A stretch of DNA of 64,000 nucleotides. It comes from an uncultured Lachnospiraceae bacterium. Its GTDB lineage: Bacteria > Bacillota > Clostridia > Lachnospirales > Lachnospiraceae. Both the position numbers and the translations under genes were made by a program. Below the pieces are notes generated by a model. It did not search any database. It was not told where the DNA came from and saw nothing but the letters and a program-made list of their open reading frames with translations. Where the stretch lies: assembly GCA_910577175.1 (NCBI GenBank), contig CAJTLU010000007.1:124001-188000 (forward strand), read 5' to 3'. This document shows positions 49,520-59,030 of this stretch, in pieces; within the stretch, counting starts at the first letter, position 1, and every line of letters begins with the position of its first letter.

Positions 49520-50074
49520 CTACTCGATGTAACCATCCTTCGGATTGATATAATAAACATCGTCACAATTTGTTGTTGCAGTGGAATTGAACAATCCCTC
49601 TCCTGCCTGTAAATGAAGCATCAATTCCTCGTCCTTCGTATCCGATACCTCAAGACTGACCCTGCCGTGAAAGCCGTTTAAAAACTGCCCGGTCTGCAAA
49701 AGTGCCTCGCCGCCGTCCTCAAACGCAATCTGTACCGTAAGCCATGCCTCGCCCGTAATATCGGAAAGCTTCAGCTTCTCTGCGGATTCGGTCACTTTCT
49801 TCTTCGCCGGTACCTTTCCGAAATCCATGACCTCCGTCATCGTCCCGTCGTTATCCTCGTACCAGATCCGAAGGGAGGTAATCGTATGCGTCGAGCGGTT
49901 TCTGATAATAATTTTATTCTCAAGAGTAGATTCGACAAAGACCAGAACAGCCACCAGCAGAATTACAAAAATACCGCCTCCGATCAGGAGATTCCGGATT
50001 TTTTTATTCGGAACGGTCTTCTCCTTTGTCTTGTTTCCCTGATATTCATAATTTTTTACCTTGATTTTGCTCAT
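49520..50074 (-). CDS. Single-pass membrane protein of unknown function
   Basis: I do not recognise this 184-residue protein. A basic N-terminal cytoplasmic tail (about 27 residues) is followed by one hydrophobic helix (NLLIGGGIFVILLVAVLVFV, residues 29-48) and an outside domain of about 135 residues with beta-rich character (IIIRNRSTHTITSLRIWYED, GEAWLTVQIAFEDGGEALLQ). No cysteine motif or enzyme signature is visible. It lies 38 bp before the aconitase-like gene and after the cheX terminator. Confidence 0.75.
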   Translation of the reverse strand: MSKIKVKNYEYQGNKTKEKTVPNKKIRNLLIGGGIFVILLVAVLVFVESTLENKIIIRNRSTHTITSLRIWYEDNDGTMTEVMDFGKVPAKKKVTESAEKLKLSDITGEAWLTVQIAFEDGGEALLQTGQFLNGFHGRVSLEVSDTKDEELMLHLQAGEGLFNSTATTNCDDVYYINPKDGYIE

Positions 50075-50108
50075 CTGGTTCTCTCCTATTTCCGTTTTCT
50101 ATTATTCC

Positions 50109-50139
50109 AAAAAAAGAGGTGATGCGGCTGCGTCACCTT
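50109..50139 (-). terminator. Terminator of cheX
   Basis: AAAGGTGACGC and GCATCACCTCTTT form the stem on the minus strand, followed by seven T residues (50109-50115). It lies about 95 bp after the cheX stop. Confidence 0.85.
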
Positions 50140-50233
50140 TCTCCTTTGAGTCTGTGCCACACGCACAAAACCGGCTGTGCGGCCGCACCGATACAGGAAT
50201 CCCAAAAAAGACCCCTGCTTGTCCGCTGTATCG

Positions 50234-50707
50234 TTATGCCAGCTTTAACAGGAAAAACATTCTGATTTCCTTGCCTCCGTACAAAAGAGGCACCTTAATC
50301 GAAGTCATATTCGGGGAAGCAAGCTTCGCTTTCCCCGTAGCCAGTGTCGGCGGCGTAATGTCAATCATTATTTTATTGTTGGAAAGTAACGTTGCGGCAT
50401 TTCCCATAATCATGTTCCCAAGCTCGCTTAATGCGCTCTTTGCCATATCGTCAATCTCCGTCACCGGCATTCCCATCATCATACGGGAAGCAATGTCCCT
50501 TGCCACATCAAAATCAAACACAATACAAACCTGTCCGGTCAGCTCTCCGGTAATACCAAGCATAATAAACATAGGTTCTCCGTCGATTACTATGTTGTCC
50601 TTCGAAATGTGTCCTACCTCTATCTGGATACCGCACACCTGATCCAGAATCCTCTTCGCTGACACTAAAAACGGGTTAATATGCTCAGCAGATACTATTC
50701 CTGCCAT
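50234..50707 (-). CDS. cheX: CheX-type chemotaxis phosphatase
   Basis: The 157-residue CheC/CheX-fold protein should dephosphorylate CheY-P. The active-site E-x2-N pair is visible in ALSELGNMIMGNAATLL. Other family segments are NPFLVSAKRILDQVCG, GITGELTGQVCIVFDFD and DITPPTLATGKAKL. It has its own promoter (50793-50821) and terminator, with no other chemotaxis gene nearby except the receptor at 12968-14467. Confidence 0.9.
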   Translation of the reverse strand: MAGIVSAEHINPFLVSAKRILDQVCGIQIEVGHISKDNIVIDGEPMFIMLGITGELTGQVCIVFDFDVARDIASRMMMGMPVTEIDDMAKSALSELGNMIMGNAATLLSNNKIMIDITPPTLATGKAKLASPNMTSIKVPLLYGGKEIRMFFLLKLA

Positions 50708-50792
50708 GTCAATCCATACCTTTCTGTAAGTAAACTATTCCTTTTATGCAAAATACGTGTACCAAAAGGCAGCGTTCCCTCCCTGTCTTCCT

Positions 50793-50821
50793 ATCATACC
50801 AAATTTGCAGCGGAGTTTCAA
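50793..50821 (-). promoter_or_regulatory. Promoter of cheX
   Basis: TTGAAA (50816-50821), 17-bp spacer and TATGAT (50793-50798) with upstream TGG, an extended -10. A small inverted repeat GGCTCT/AGAGCC (about 50869-50896) lies upstream. Confidence 0.78.
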
Positions 50822-50931
50822 TAGTTTTCCAAACTTTTTAGTCTTTTATAAATCCTTGTGCTCCTGGAGGCTCTAAAGGGCTGCTATCAAAAGAGCCACT
50901 TCTTACAAACAACGAACAGTCAGGAAACTTG

Positions 50932-50969
50932 TAAGCCGGGGCTGCGTTTCGTGTGACAGCCCCGGCTTA
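50932..50969 (-). terminator. Probable terminator of the antiporter operon
   Basis: A perfect 13-bp GC-rich stem (TAAGCCGGGGCTG and complement) with a 12-nt loop lies 30 bp after the last antiporter stop. The T-run is weak (CAAGTTT), so efficiency is uncertain. Confidence 0.65.
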
Positions 50970-50998
50970 AAGAGTATATAAAATGCGGAAAACCAGGT

Positions 50999-52909
50999 CT
51001 AGAAAAGCAGGTAAAGCAGCGTAATGGCAAGTCCTGTTGCCGCAAGCAACAAGCCAAAGGACACACTGCCCGTAATCAGGGAAAACGTCTGTCTTGCCTC
51101 CAGCTCGCTTACCGCAAACACCGACACAAACGACTTTTTAATCGGATGCTTGTGAAACAGCGTTTTATTTAGCAAAAGCACCAGCATATCCATTGCAGTT
51201 CCAAGCATATGGGTCAGTCTGGTTCCGACCCAGACTGACAGCCGTTTCTTCCGCGGCGCAAGCACCGTGTGATTTAACAGCGCCGCAGCGCCGTCCACAA
51301 GGCGGTCGCAGAGCCGGCAAAAAAACGCACAGACAAACGGAAGAAAATAAAGAAGCACCGGCCGGTAAACGGCATCCTCCAAATCCAACCAGGACGGAAC
51401 CCGGTTTACATAAACCCGCTGTCCGTTCTCCTTCTTCATTAACAGAAGACGTACCACTACTACATATACCAAAATACCGATGGCAGCGGAAATTGCGGCT
51501 CCCTTTAGATTTTCAGCCGAAAGCCAGGCAATGCCGGAAAGCTTTACGCCCTTTTTGCCGGAATACGGATTGAAAAAGGCTTCCGCCACGCCGCCGATTT
51601 CGGCAAAAATACGGTCCGGCGTAAGCCCAAGCACCGGTAAAAGAACTGCCGGGCCACAGACCGCAATTCCGGAAAGCGGCGTCATGCTCTTTGCAGCCGT
51701 ATGTTGCTCCCCTTCTCCGCGCTCTACAAAAATAGCAATAAAAAGCTTCAGCATATAGGCAAGTGTCAGTCCGCCTGCAACCAAAAACAAGACCTCTGCG
51801 GTCCGGAACAGGGAAAGCCCGGAAGCTGCCCCTTCGGCCTCCAGATGTGCAATCTGCTCCACAATACTTTCGTGCAGCAGCGTTTTACTGATATAGCCGT
51901 TTAAGCCCGGGATACCTGCAAGCCCGAGCACACCCGAAAGAACCGTAGCGCCAAGCACCGGGTGCTTTCTTCCGAAGCCGCGGACCCGATTTAAGTCAAG
52001 AGAATGCGTATGGATATAAACCACGCCTGCCGCCATAAACAAAACCAGCTTTAACAAAGAATGGTTTACCATATGATATACGGTTCCGTAAAGTGCCGGA
52101 CCTTCGCCTCCTGCAATACTGACCATTCCGATGCCAAGCGTAATAAACCCGATCTGGGATACCGAAGAGCAGGCAAGGATCCGCTTGATATCCACTGAAA
52201 ACAATGCGGACACCGCGCCAATCAACATTGTAACCAGTCCCAGCACAAAAATCACCCTGCCCCATGCCGCATCGCCGGAAAGCAGATAGCAGTTTACAAG
52301 CAGCATACCGAAGATACCGCACTTCGTCAGCATTCCGGAAAGCAGTGCCGATGCCGGCGCCGGGGCTGCCGGATGCGCCTTCGGGAGCCAGATATGGAGC
52401 GGAAACACGCCCGCCTTCCCTGCAAAACCAGCCGTAAGAAGTGCTGCTGCCGTATACAAATAAGTCCTGCGGTTCCCGAAATTACCGCCCTCTCCGTTTA
52501 AGAACCGCTCCGCATGGCTTTGCAGCTCAGAAATCGTAAGCGAACCGAACGCATGCTGCAGCATAAACAGCCCCATCAGCATAGACAGACCGCCGATGAC
52601 CGCTACTGCCAGATAAGTTTTGGACGCACGGACTGCCGCCACGGTTTCCTCCTGCACCACCCATACATAGGAGGTAAAGGACATCATTTCAAAAAAGAGA
52701 AACAGCGTAAGCAAATCTGCCGCAAAAAACACGCCTTCTACCGCAAAAAACGTCAGAACCGTAAAGCAGATATAGCGTCCCTTATGGGAATGCCCCTTAA
52801 AATACTGTATCGAAAAAAGCCCGGTCATCAGCCACAGGAAAGCAGCTAACAGCGCATAAAATACGCGGAACCCGTCTGCGGTAAACCGGACTGCCATGAT
52901 TCCGTTCAT
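50999..52909 (-). CDS. NuoL/MrpA-like antiporter subunit (fourth antiporter module)
   Basis: A 636-residue membrane protein with about 16 helices of the complex-I antiporter family. The conserved lysine and histidine region reads GKAGVFPLHIWLPKAHPAAPAPASALLSG (in parts: KAGVFPLHIWLP), with the upstream acidic residue in LLTLFLFFEMMSFTSY. A C-terminal extension of about 150 residues with further helices makes it NuoL-like in length. The start at 52909 overlaps the previous stop as ATGA. It is the last gene of the operon. The ion moved (Na+ or H+) cannot be told from sequence. Confidence 0.88.
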   Translation of the reverse strand: MNGIMAVRFTADGFRVFYALLAAFLWLMTGLFSIQYFKGHSHKGRYICFTVLTFFAVEGVFFAADLLTLFLFFEMMSFTSYVWVVQEETVAAVRASKTYLAVAVIGGLSMLMGLFMLQHAFGSLTISELQSHAERFLNGEGGNFGNRRTYLYTAAALLTAGFAGKAGVFPLHIWLPKAHPAAPAPASALLSGMLTKCGIFGMLLVNCYLLSGDAAWGRVIFVLGLVTMLIGAVSALFSVDIKRILACSSVSQIGFITLGIGMVSIAGGEGPALYGTVYHMVNHSLLKLVLFMAAGVVYIHTHSLDLNRVRGFGRKHPVLGATVLSGVLGLAGIPGLNGYISKTLLHESIVEQIAHLEAEGAASGLSLFRTAEVLFLVAGGLTLAYMLKLFIAIFVERGEGEQHTAAKSMTPLSGIAVCGPAVLLPVLGLTPDRIFAEIGGVAEAFFNPYSGKKGVKLSGIAWLSAENLKGAAISAAIGILVYVVVVRLLLMKKENGQRVYVNRVPSWLDLEDAVYRPVLLYFLPFVCAFFCRLCDRLVDGAAALLNHTVLAPRKKRLSVWVGTRLTHMLGTAMDMLVLLLNKTLFHKHPIKKSFVSVFAVSELEARQTFSLITGSVSFGLLLAATGLAITLLYLLF

Positions 52910-54387
52910 AGAATACCGCCTCCCTTCGCAACCGTTGTCAGTACATTTGTCAAAGGTCTTGCAAAAACGCCAAGCAATACCATAAGAATACACAAAAGAA
53001 TCAGAGGAACTGTCATATAGGCATTGGCTTCACACCGCTCCCCCACAGGCTCCGGCAGTCCCTTTGCCGGAAAGCAAGCCTTAAAAACTGCGGAAAAAAG
53101 GTATACTGCCGTCAGTACCGAGGAAATCAAAAGAACCACAGAGCCCGCCGTTTCCATCGGTTTTTCCGCTTCTAACGCCGCCTCCGCGAGATTCCACTTA
53201 CTTAAAAATCCCGGAAACGGCGGCACTCCCGTCAATGCCGCGGAAGCAATCGTAAAGCAGGAAAACGTCACCGGCATCCGCCGTCCCATACCGCGCAAAT
53301 CCTGGACATACTCCTGTCCGGTCTTATAAAGAACCGCACCGGCACAGAAAAACAGCGTAATCTTTACAACGCTGTGCACTACCATATGCGTCAGCGCTCC
53401 GGTCAGGCCTGCCGGAGTCATTAAGGAGGCACCGAAAATAATATAGGACAGATTGCTTATCGTCGAATACGCCAGCCGCCGTTTCAGGTGCTGCTCCTTG
53501 AGCGCCATGGCAGAACCATAGAGAATCGTAACTAACGACGCCGCCATAATAATGTATTGTGCCAGACTCCCCCGCAGAAAATCCGTGCCAAAGCTAAAAT
53601 AGGTAATGCGCATAATGGCAAATGCCCCTGCATTCACAACTGCGGCCGCATGCAGCAGCGCAGTTACCGGCGTCGGTGCCACAGAAGCTGTCGGCAGCCA
53701 CCGGTGCAGCGGGAAAATTGCCGCCTTTACGCCAAAGCCAAACGTCGTCAGTACATAGGCTGCACGCAGAAGCTTCACCTGTACATCAGTATAGGTCTGG
53801 TTCAGCACCCCGCCATAAACAAAGTCAATGCTGTCTCCAAAGGTTAAAATAAATGCAATTCCGATAAAGGCAAACGCCGCCCCGCCTACCGAATAGACCA
53901 CATACCGTCTGCCCGCAAAGACTCCCTTCCTGCGCATGCCGTGCATGACGAGCGGCAGGGTGACAAAGGTAAGCAGCTCATAAAACAAATACAGGGTCAT
54001 CAGGTTCCCCGCAAACGCAATTCCCATCGTAATTCCGTATGTCATTGTATAAAAGGTAAAAAAGGCATTTTCCTTTCCCTCATGCTTCATATACTCAAAG
54101 GCATAGCAGGTAGCAATCGGCCAGAGTACGGCAACCAGGGTGCCGAACACACAGCCCGCACCGTCCGTATGGAACGAAATAGAAAGCTTTCCTGCCATAT
54201 TTAACAGCATAAGATAGCCCTGCGGGCGGATAACAAACAAAATAACGAACACAAGCGCCGTATTCAGCAGGGTTACACCGCCGACATACAGTCTGCGCGC
54301 CGCCGCCTTTTCAAAATGAAACAGCGGGATACAGGCACCGGCCAGTATCGGGAATATAATCGGAAGTACCATCCAATAATCACGCAT
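52906..54387 (-). CDS. NuoM/MrpD-like antiporter subunit (third antiporter module)
   Basis: The 493-residue protein has about 14 membrane helices. Signature segments are LYLFYELLTFVTLPLVMHG (glutamate of helix 5), VKAAIFPLHRWLPTASVAPTP (lysine of helix 7) and HLKRRLAYSTISNLSYI. It resembles the 490-residue subunit upstream (54413-55885) closely enough to suggest gene duplication. The genes are spaced by 25 bp. Confidence 0.88.
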   Translation of the reverse strand: MRDYWMVLPIIFPILAGACIPLFHFEKAAARRLYVGGVTLLNTALVFVILFVIRPQGYLMLLNMAGKLSISFHTDGAGCVFGTLVAVLWPIATCYAFEYMKHEGKENAFFTFYTMTYGITMGIAFAGNLMTLYLFYELLTFVTLPLVMHGMRRKGVFAGRRYVVYSVGGAAFAFIGIAFILTFGDSIDFVYGGVLNQTYTDVQVKLLRAAYVLTTFGFGVKAAIFPLHRWLPTASVAPTPVTALLHAAAVVNAGAFAIMRITYFSFGTDFLRGSLAQYIIMAASLVTILYGSAMALKEQHLKRRLAYSTISNLSYIIFGASLMTPAGLTGALTHMVVHSVVKITLFFCAGAVLYKTGQEYVQDLRGMGRRMPVTFSCFTIASAALTGVPPFPGFLSKWNLAEAALEAEKPMETAGSVVLLISSVLTAVYLFSAVFKACFPAKGLPEPVGERCEANAYMTVPLILLCILMVLLGVFARPLTNVLTTVAKGGGIL

Positions 54388-54412
54388 ACTTTTCTCCTTT
54401 CCGCCGTTGTTA

Positions 54413-55885
54413 TCACAGCCGTAACATCTCCGTCCCGATTTTCGTTACAATCTCACAAAACGGTGACGAAAAAATACCAAACAATACCGCCGCCGCAGAA
54501 AACACTATAAGAGGCAGCAGCATGGACGGCGTGGCCTCCTTTATCTCCGGCCGCTCCGGGGAATACTCTTTTCCCGGGAAAAACCCATCCGCCGGAATCA
54601 TAAAGAGATACCCTGCGGTTAACAGTGCGCTGACTAACAGCACGGCAGGCCCCAGATAAGAGAAGAAACCAACCGGCGCCGAAAGCGCTCCTAACGCCAG
54701 ATACCACTTACTGACAAAGCCGGATGCGGGTGGTATCCCCACGAGTGCAAGCGAGGCAAAGGTAACGCACAAAAAGGTGACCGGAAGCTGCTTCCCGAGA
54801 CCACGCAGTTCGTTTGCCCGCTCCTTTCCGGTCTTGTGAATTAGAATACCGGCAAACAAAAACAACGCACTTTTTATAACCGAATGAAACACCAGATGAA
54901 GTAACGCCGCAGAAAATCCTGCCGGAGTCATTAACGCCAGCCCGAACAAAATATAGGAAACCTGGCTGACCGTGGAATACGCCAGCCTTTTCTTCAGCAC
55001 CTTTTCTTTGTATGCAAGCATGGAGCCCATCAATACCGTCACCAACGACAGCGACAAAAACAGCGTCTGCACCGGCGTTCCTACAAGAAACCCGGTTCCG
55101 ATAATCCCGTAAATACTGCGGATAAGCCCCAGCACTCCGGTCTTTGTAATAACACCCGAAAGCACTGCAGATGCGGGTGCCGGCGCTGCCGGATGTGCTG
55201 TCGGCAGCCAGCCGTGCATCGGAAAACAGCCCGCCTTTGTTCCAAATCCAAGAATCAGAAGCACCGCCGCTGCAAATACCTGACCCTCCTTTACCTCCGG
55301 ATTCAGCGTACCTGCGCCGAACCGCAGCCCCTCCGCATTTCCAGCCAGCAGAAAAATCCCCGCTAATACCAGGGTTGCTCCCGTTACCGAGTAAAACAAA
55401 TACTTCCGCGCTGCCCGTACCGACTCCCTGGTACAGTTATGCAACACAAACGGAACCGTCATAAACGTCATCCATTCATAAAACAGATAAAAAGATACCA
55501 GATTTCCCGACATCCCCACTCCCTGCAGTACCCCGAGTGTAATCAGATAAAAACCGTAAAAGCGTTCCTTTTTTTCCGTCCCGGCAAAATATCCGGTACA
55601 ATAAACGCCGACGGTCAGAAAAACGAAGGAAGAAAGCACGCAAAACAATCCGGAAAGCCCGTCATTACACAAAATAAGCCTGATTTCCGGCGTAATACAG
55701 AACAGTTCTACGCTTGTCGTATCCATAATAGCCCCGGCTCCTGCAAAAACAGTCTCAAGCAAAAGCACCGTAAACAGAAAAACCGTACCTGCCCTCCGGC
55801 CCTTCCGGAACGGAGCCGTAAAGAAAAGACAGCCCGCCGCCACCGGAAACAATATCTGAATCAGCAATAAAATTTGTTGTCCCAT
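54413..55885 (-). CDS. NuoM/MrpD-like antiporter subunit (second antiporter module)
   Basis: The 490-residue protein has about 14 helices with the family residues in FYLFYEWMTFMTVPFVLHN, GTKAGCFPMHGWLPTAHPA and VLKKRLAYSTVSQVSYILFG. It is the probable paralogue of the 52906-54387 product. It follows the first antiporter subunit by 15 bp. Confidence 0.88.
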   Translation of the reverse strand: MGQQILLLIQILFPVAAGCLFFTAPFRKGRRAGTVFLFTVLLLETVFAGAGAIMDTTSVELFCITPEIRLILCNDGLSGLFCVLSSFVFLTVGVYCTGYFAGTEKKERFYGFYLITLGVLQGVGMSGNLVSFYLFYEWMTFMTVPFVLHNCTRESVRAARKYLFYSVTGATLVLAGIFLLAGNAEGLRFGAGTLNPEVKEGQVFAAAVLLILGFGTKAGCFPMHGWLPTAHPAAPAPASAVLSGVITKTGVLGLIRSIYGIIGTGFLVGTPVQTLFLSLSLVTVLMGSMLAYKEKVLKKRLAYSTVSQVSYILFGLALMTPAGFSAALLHLVFHSVIKSALFLFAGILIHKTGKERANELRGLGKQLPVTFLCVTFASLALVGIPPASGFVSKWYLALGALSAPVGFFSYLGPAVLLVSALLTAGYLFMIPADGFFPGKEYSPERPEIKEATPSMLLPLIVFSAAAVLFGIFSSPFCEIVTKIGTEMLRL

Positions 55886-55900
55886 TCTTTGCCTCCTTCG

Positions 55901-57394
55901 TTACGAAAACATTCTAAGCCCTTGTTCAATCGCCTTTATCAGCGGATTGGAGGCCAGACCGAGCGCAAAATTAATGAAAATAAAGCAGACTATACCAGCA
56001 CAGAATGTAATGCCTGGCCGGAAAGTGCTATCATAATATTTTTCATTGCGCGGCGTATAAATCGAAATCACTGCACGGATAAAGTAAAGTGCATTTAACA
56101 CCGTACTGATTGCCAGAATAATCAGGGCAATTGCCATCTTTACGGACATTGTCTCCAGTGCCGCAGAGGTCAGGAACAGCTTTGAGATAAACCCGGCAAA
56201 CAACGGCACGCCGACCATGGACAAGGCGCCGACCGTAAAAGCAGCCCCCGCAATTTTGTTCCGGTACCCCGAGCCCTTCAGCTCCGAAAACTCCTTCCAG
56301 TTACCCGACACCTCGGAAAGTCCGCGGCATGCCACAAACAGCATGGACTTCGTCGCCGCATGGGAAAAGATATGGAATACCGCCGCCGTTACGCCAAGCT
56401 GTGTCCCAAAGCCGAGTCCCATATAAATGTAGCCAATCTGCGCAACGGAAGAAAACGCAATCATACGCCGCATATCGGTTTCCTTATTCGCGCTGACCGA
56501 GCCGAACAGCATGCCTGCCACGCCGAGCACAAAAAAGACATTTGTAATCTTGCTGTCCCAAAAGACCTCTGTCCCGATGACACGGTAAATAATCTTAATC
56601 AAAAGAAAGAGGTACGCCTTGGAAACAAGACTGGAAAGAATTGCCGCGGAGGATGCCGTCGAGTAGCCGTAGGCATCCGGCAGCCATGCATGAAACGGAA
56701 ACAGCGCGCTTTTTATGGCAATCCCGACGCTGATTAAGCCGATAATTACCGTAAGCGGCATCGCGTACTCTCCTTGTGCCGCCAGCTCCCCGACTGCCTC
56801 CTGTATGTTACTCATAAGTAAATGCCCGGTCAGGTCGTACTGGAGTGAAATACCGATTAATAAAAGACCGGAGCCGAGCAGGCTCATAATCATGTATTTG
56901 GTTGCCGCAAGCATGGAATGCCCGTTGCTCCGCACCATAATCAGTCCGCCTGCCGCAATCGTATTGATTTCCACAAATACATAAGCGGTAAACAAATCGT
57001 TCGTATATACCAGTGCCAGAAGGGAGCTTAACAGCAGGTCCACCAGGACAAAATAAAGATTCTGCTTCGAAGCTTCAATATCCACTTTTAAATACTTTTC
57101 TCCGCCAAGCAGGGACAACAGCATAATGGCAGAAAAGAACAGCGCCATCACACCCTCCATGACGCCGGCGCGGATTTCATTCCCCCACGGAGCAGGGAAA
57201 TGCCCCATGCTGTAAACAAATGCTTCTCCTGTCTGCATGGTATAGACAAGCACCAGAACAGACGCAATGCAGCTTCCTGAAATTAGCAGAAACGAAAGCA
57301 GCTTTGCCACCCGTGGCTTTAATACGGAGGAAATTACGCCGGTGCTTAACGCCGAAACGATACAGATAAACGGAAGGTTACGAATAAACTCCAT
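55901..57394 (-). CDS. MrpD/MbhH-like proton-translocating antiporter subunit (first antiporter module)
   Basis: The 497-residue protein has about 14 helices. Key segments are LFTAYVFVEINTIAAGGL (acidic residue of helix 5), AIKSALFPFHAWLPDAYGYS (lysine and histidine of helix 7) and DMRRMIAFSSVAQIGYIYMG. It overlaps the MrpC-like gene by one base. By order in the operon it corresponds to MrpD or archaeal MbhH. Confidence 0.9.
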   Translation of the reverse strand: MEFIRNLPFICIVSALSTGVISSVLKPRVAKLLSFLLISGSCIASVLVLVYTMQTGEAFVYSMGHFPAPWGNEIRAGVMEGVMALFFSAIMLLSLLGGEKYLKVDIEASKQNLYFVLVDLLLSSLLALVYTNDLFTAYVFVEINTIAAGGLIMVRSNGHSMLAATKYMIMSLLGSGLLLIGISLQYDLTGHLLMSNIQEAVGELAAQGEYAMPLTVIIGLISVGIAIKSALFPFHAWLPDAYGYSTASSAAILSSLVSKAYLFLLIKIIYRVIGTEVFWDSKITNVFFVLGVAGMLFGSVSANKETDMRRMIAFSSVAQIGYIYMGLGFGTQLGVTAAVFHIFSHAATKSMLFVACRGLSEVSGNWKEFSELKGSGYRNKIAGAAFTVGALSMVGVPLFAGFISKLFLTSAALETMSVKMAIALIILAISTVLNALYFIRAVISIYTPRNEKYYDSTFRPGITFCAGIVCFIFINFALGLASNPLIKAIEQGLRMFS

Positions 57395-57765
57395 TATTTT
57401 TCCTCCTTAATCAGACGCGTAATCTCATCAATATCGAGCGTCCGGTATCTCCGGTACAGACGGATTGTCAAAGAAAGCATAATTGCCGTAACGCTCACGG
57501 ACACAACGATGCCGGTCAGCACCAGGCCGCTCGGTATCGGATTGATATAGTTCTCCGGCTCCGGCACATCTCCGGAAACAATCGGCACCTTTCTTCCGAA
57601 AATATAGCCTTTTGCCGCCAGGAACAGATAGATTGCGGTGTCCATGATATTCAGTCCCATAATCTTTTTAATCATGTTCCGGTTTAACAAAAGCGTCGTA
57701 AAGCCGATACCAAACAAAATAATGGAAACCGCCTCGTAATAATTTGCAAACAAATTCTTTAACAT
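57394..57765 (-). CDS. mrpC: MrpC/NuoK-like subunit
   Basis: The 123-residue protein has three membrane helices and the NuoK-type features IILFGIGFTTLLLNRNMIK and GLNIMDTAIYLFLAA, then a third helix ILTGIVVSVSVTAIMLSL-like (LVLTGIVVSVSVTAIMLSL). The start at 57765 is chosen because AAGGGAGG lies 8 nt upstream; a longer frame would overlap the previous gene. It would line the ion path between antiporter subunits. Confidence 0.9.
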   Translation of the reverse strand: MLKNLFANYYEAVSIILFGIGFTTLLLNRNMIKKIMGLNIMDTAIYLFLAAKGYIFGRKVPIVSGDVPEPENYINPIPSGLVLTGIVVSVSVTAIMLSLTIRLYRRYRTLDIDEITRLIKEEK

Positions 57766-57766
57766 C

Positions 57767-58783
57767 CTACATTCCTCCCTTGCGGAACAACGTATAGAAA
57801 TGATACATCGTGCAGGCAACCACAATGCCGACACAGATATTTAATGGCAGAATCAGTCCCCCAGAAAGAATCGCCCCCGGAATTCCTTTTGGAATGCCGC
57901 TTTCCAGATGATTTGCGCCGGTATAAAACGAATAACTCTTTGCCACCGCGTAAAACAGGAGCGGAGCCACGGAAATAACCGCATAATTCTTCCGGTTCAT
58001 AATCCGTCCTGCCTTTTCAAAGCCAAATGCATTGACATATAAAATCAGACCGGCGCCGATAATTGCTCCGCCGGAAAATCCGCCGCCGGGAGAAAGATGA
58101 CCGTTTAAAATAACAAAAATCCCGAACAGAATAATGACAGGTACCAGTATTTTTGCCGCAAGCTGAAGTATTTTGTCGTTTTTCGGCTCGTAAAGGCGGT
58201 CATTCTCTTCTTCGGCACGTTTCCTGTCCTTCGTATCATCCAGCCGGAGCAGTATCATCACACAGCAGGCCGCAATAAACAGCACATGGGACTCTCCGAG
58301 CGTATCAAAGGCACGATAATCCAGTATCATACCTGCAACAGCATTGGTTGCCCCCGTCTCTTCTAAACCGTGCGCATTATACCGCTCTACGACCTCATTG
58401 TTATTCGGATTATCCGGCTGCCCGAACTCCGGCAGATAGGACACCGTCACTAACAGCGTCACAATAATAATCAGGCAGAGCATGACTGCCGCCACCGCAT
58501 ACAGACGTCCGAAAATCCTGATGCCATGCTCCTTCGGCCAGTTCCTGTACCGTTCCAGCATGGACGCCGCTTCCCTTTCGTGTGCCCGTTCCAGGCGGCG
58601 GTGCTTTTCTCTTTTATCTTCCTGCTCCGGGAACTGCTCTGCCCCGGAATCCGCGTTTTTCTGCCTCCCCTTACCGCTCTTTCGGAGCTCTGCATACAGT
58701 TCTGCATCCTCGGGCGTTTCTCCGTCTACAAAACGTACCAGACGCCGCCACAGGGAACGCTCATAATCACTCCTCGGCTTCAT
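57767..58783 (-). CDS. MbhE-MrpB fusion subunit with charged N-terminal extension
   Basis: The 338-residue protein has an unusual hydrophilic N-terminus of about 90 residues (GETPEDAELYAELRKSGKG, KREKHRRLERAHEREA), then an MbhE-like part (TNAVAGMILDYRAFDTLGES), then an MrpB part (FVILNGHLSPGGGFSGGAII). In Mrp the MbhE-like part is the end of MrpA, and in archaeal Mbh it is a separate subunit; here it is joined to MrpB. It overlaps the DUF4040 gene by 17 bp and ends 1 bp before mrpC. Confidence 0.88.
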   Translation of the reverse strand: MKPRSDYERSLWRRLVRFVDGETPEDAELYAELRKSGKGRQKNADSGAEQFPEQEDKREKHRRLERAHEREAASMLERYRNWPKEHGIRIFGRLYAVAAVMLCLIIIVTLLVTVSYLPEFGQPDNPNNNEVVERYNAHGLEETGATNAVAGMILDYRAFDTLGESHVLFIAACCVMILLRLDDTKDRKRAEEENDRLYEPKNDKILQLAAKILVPVIILFGIFVILNGHLSPGGGFSGGAIIGAGLILYVNAFGFEKAGRIMNRKNYAVISVAPLLFYAVAKSYSFYTGANHLESGIPKGIPGAILSGGLILPLNICVGIVVACTMYHFYTLFRKGGM

Positions 58784-59030
58784 CGTCCTCTTCTCCCTTC
58801 ATTGCGTGGATTTTCTTCAGTGTAATATAGAACAGCACGCTCGTTACCCCTGCGCCGACTGCCGCCTCGGTAATAGCAAGGTCAGGCGACTCTAAAATCA
58901 TCCAGATGACCGACATAATGACGCTGTATGACATAAAAATAACAATAGACGTCAGAAGGTTTTTGGAAAGTGCCACCGAAACCGCACAAACCACCAGAAG
59001 CGAAAGTAAAATATATTCCAGAATCTCCAT
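58767..59030 (-). CDS. DUF4040 / MbhD-like subunit
   Basis: The 87-residue protein has two to three membrane helices and the signature VIWMILESPDLAITEAAVGAG of the MrpA C-terminal DUF4040 region, present here as a separate protein as in archaeal Mbh. It touches mrpG (one-base overlap) and overlaps the MrpB fusion. Confidence 0.88.
   Translation of the reverse strand: MEILEYILLSLLVVCAVSVALSKNLLTSIVIFMSYSVIMSVIWMILESPDLAITEAAVGAGVTSVLFYITLKKIHAMKGEEDDEAEE

Noticed and set aside
50866..50896. Hairpin GGCTCT/AGAGCC as a terminator
   Set aside because: It lies upstream of the cheX promoter and is not followed by a T-run; the 50932-50969 hairpin is a better candidate.
50866..50998. Hydrogenase or other redox genes following the antiporter operon
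   Set aside because: Only hairpins and the cheX promoter are found here; no coding frame fits.
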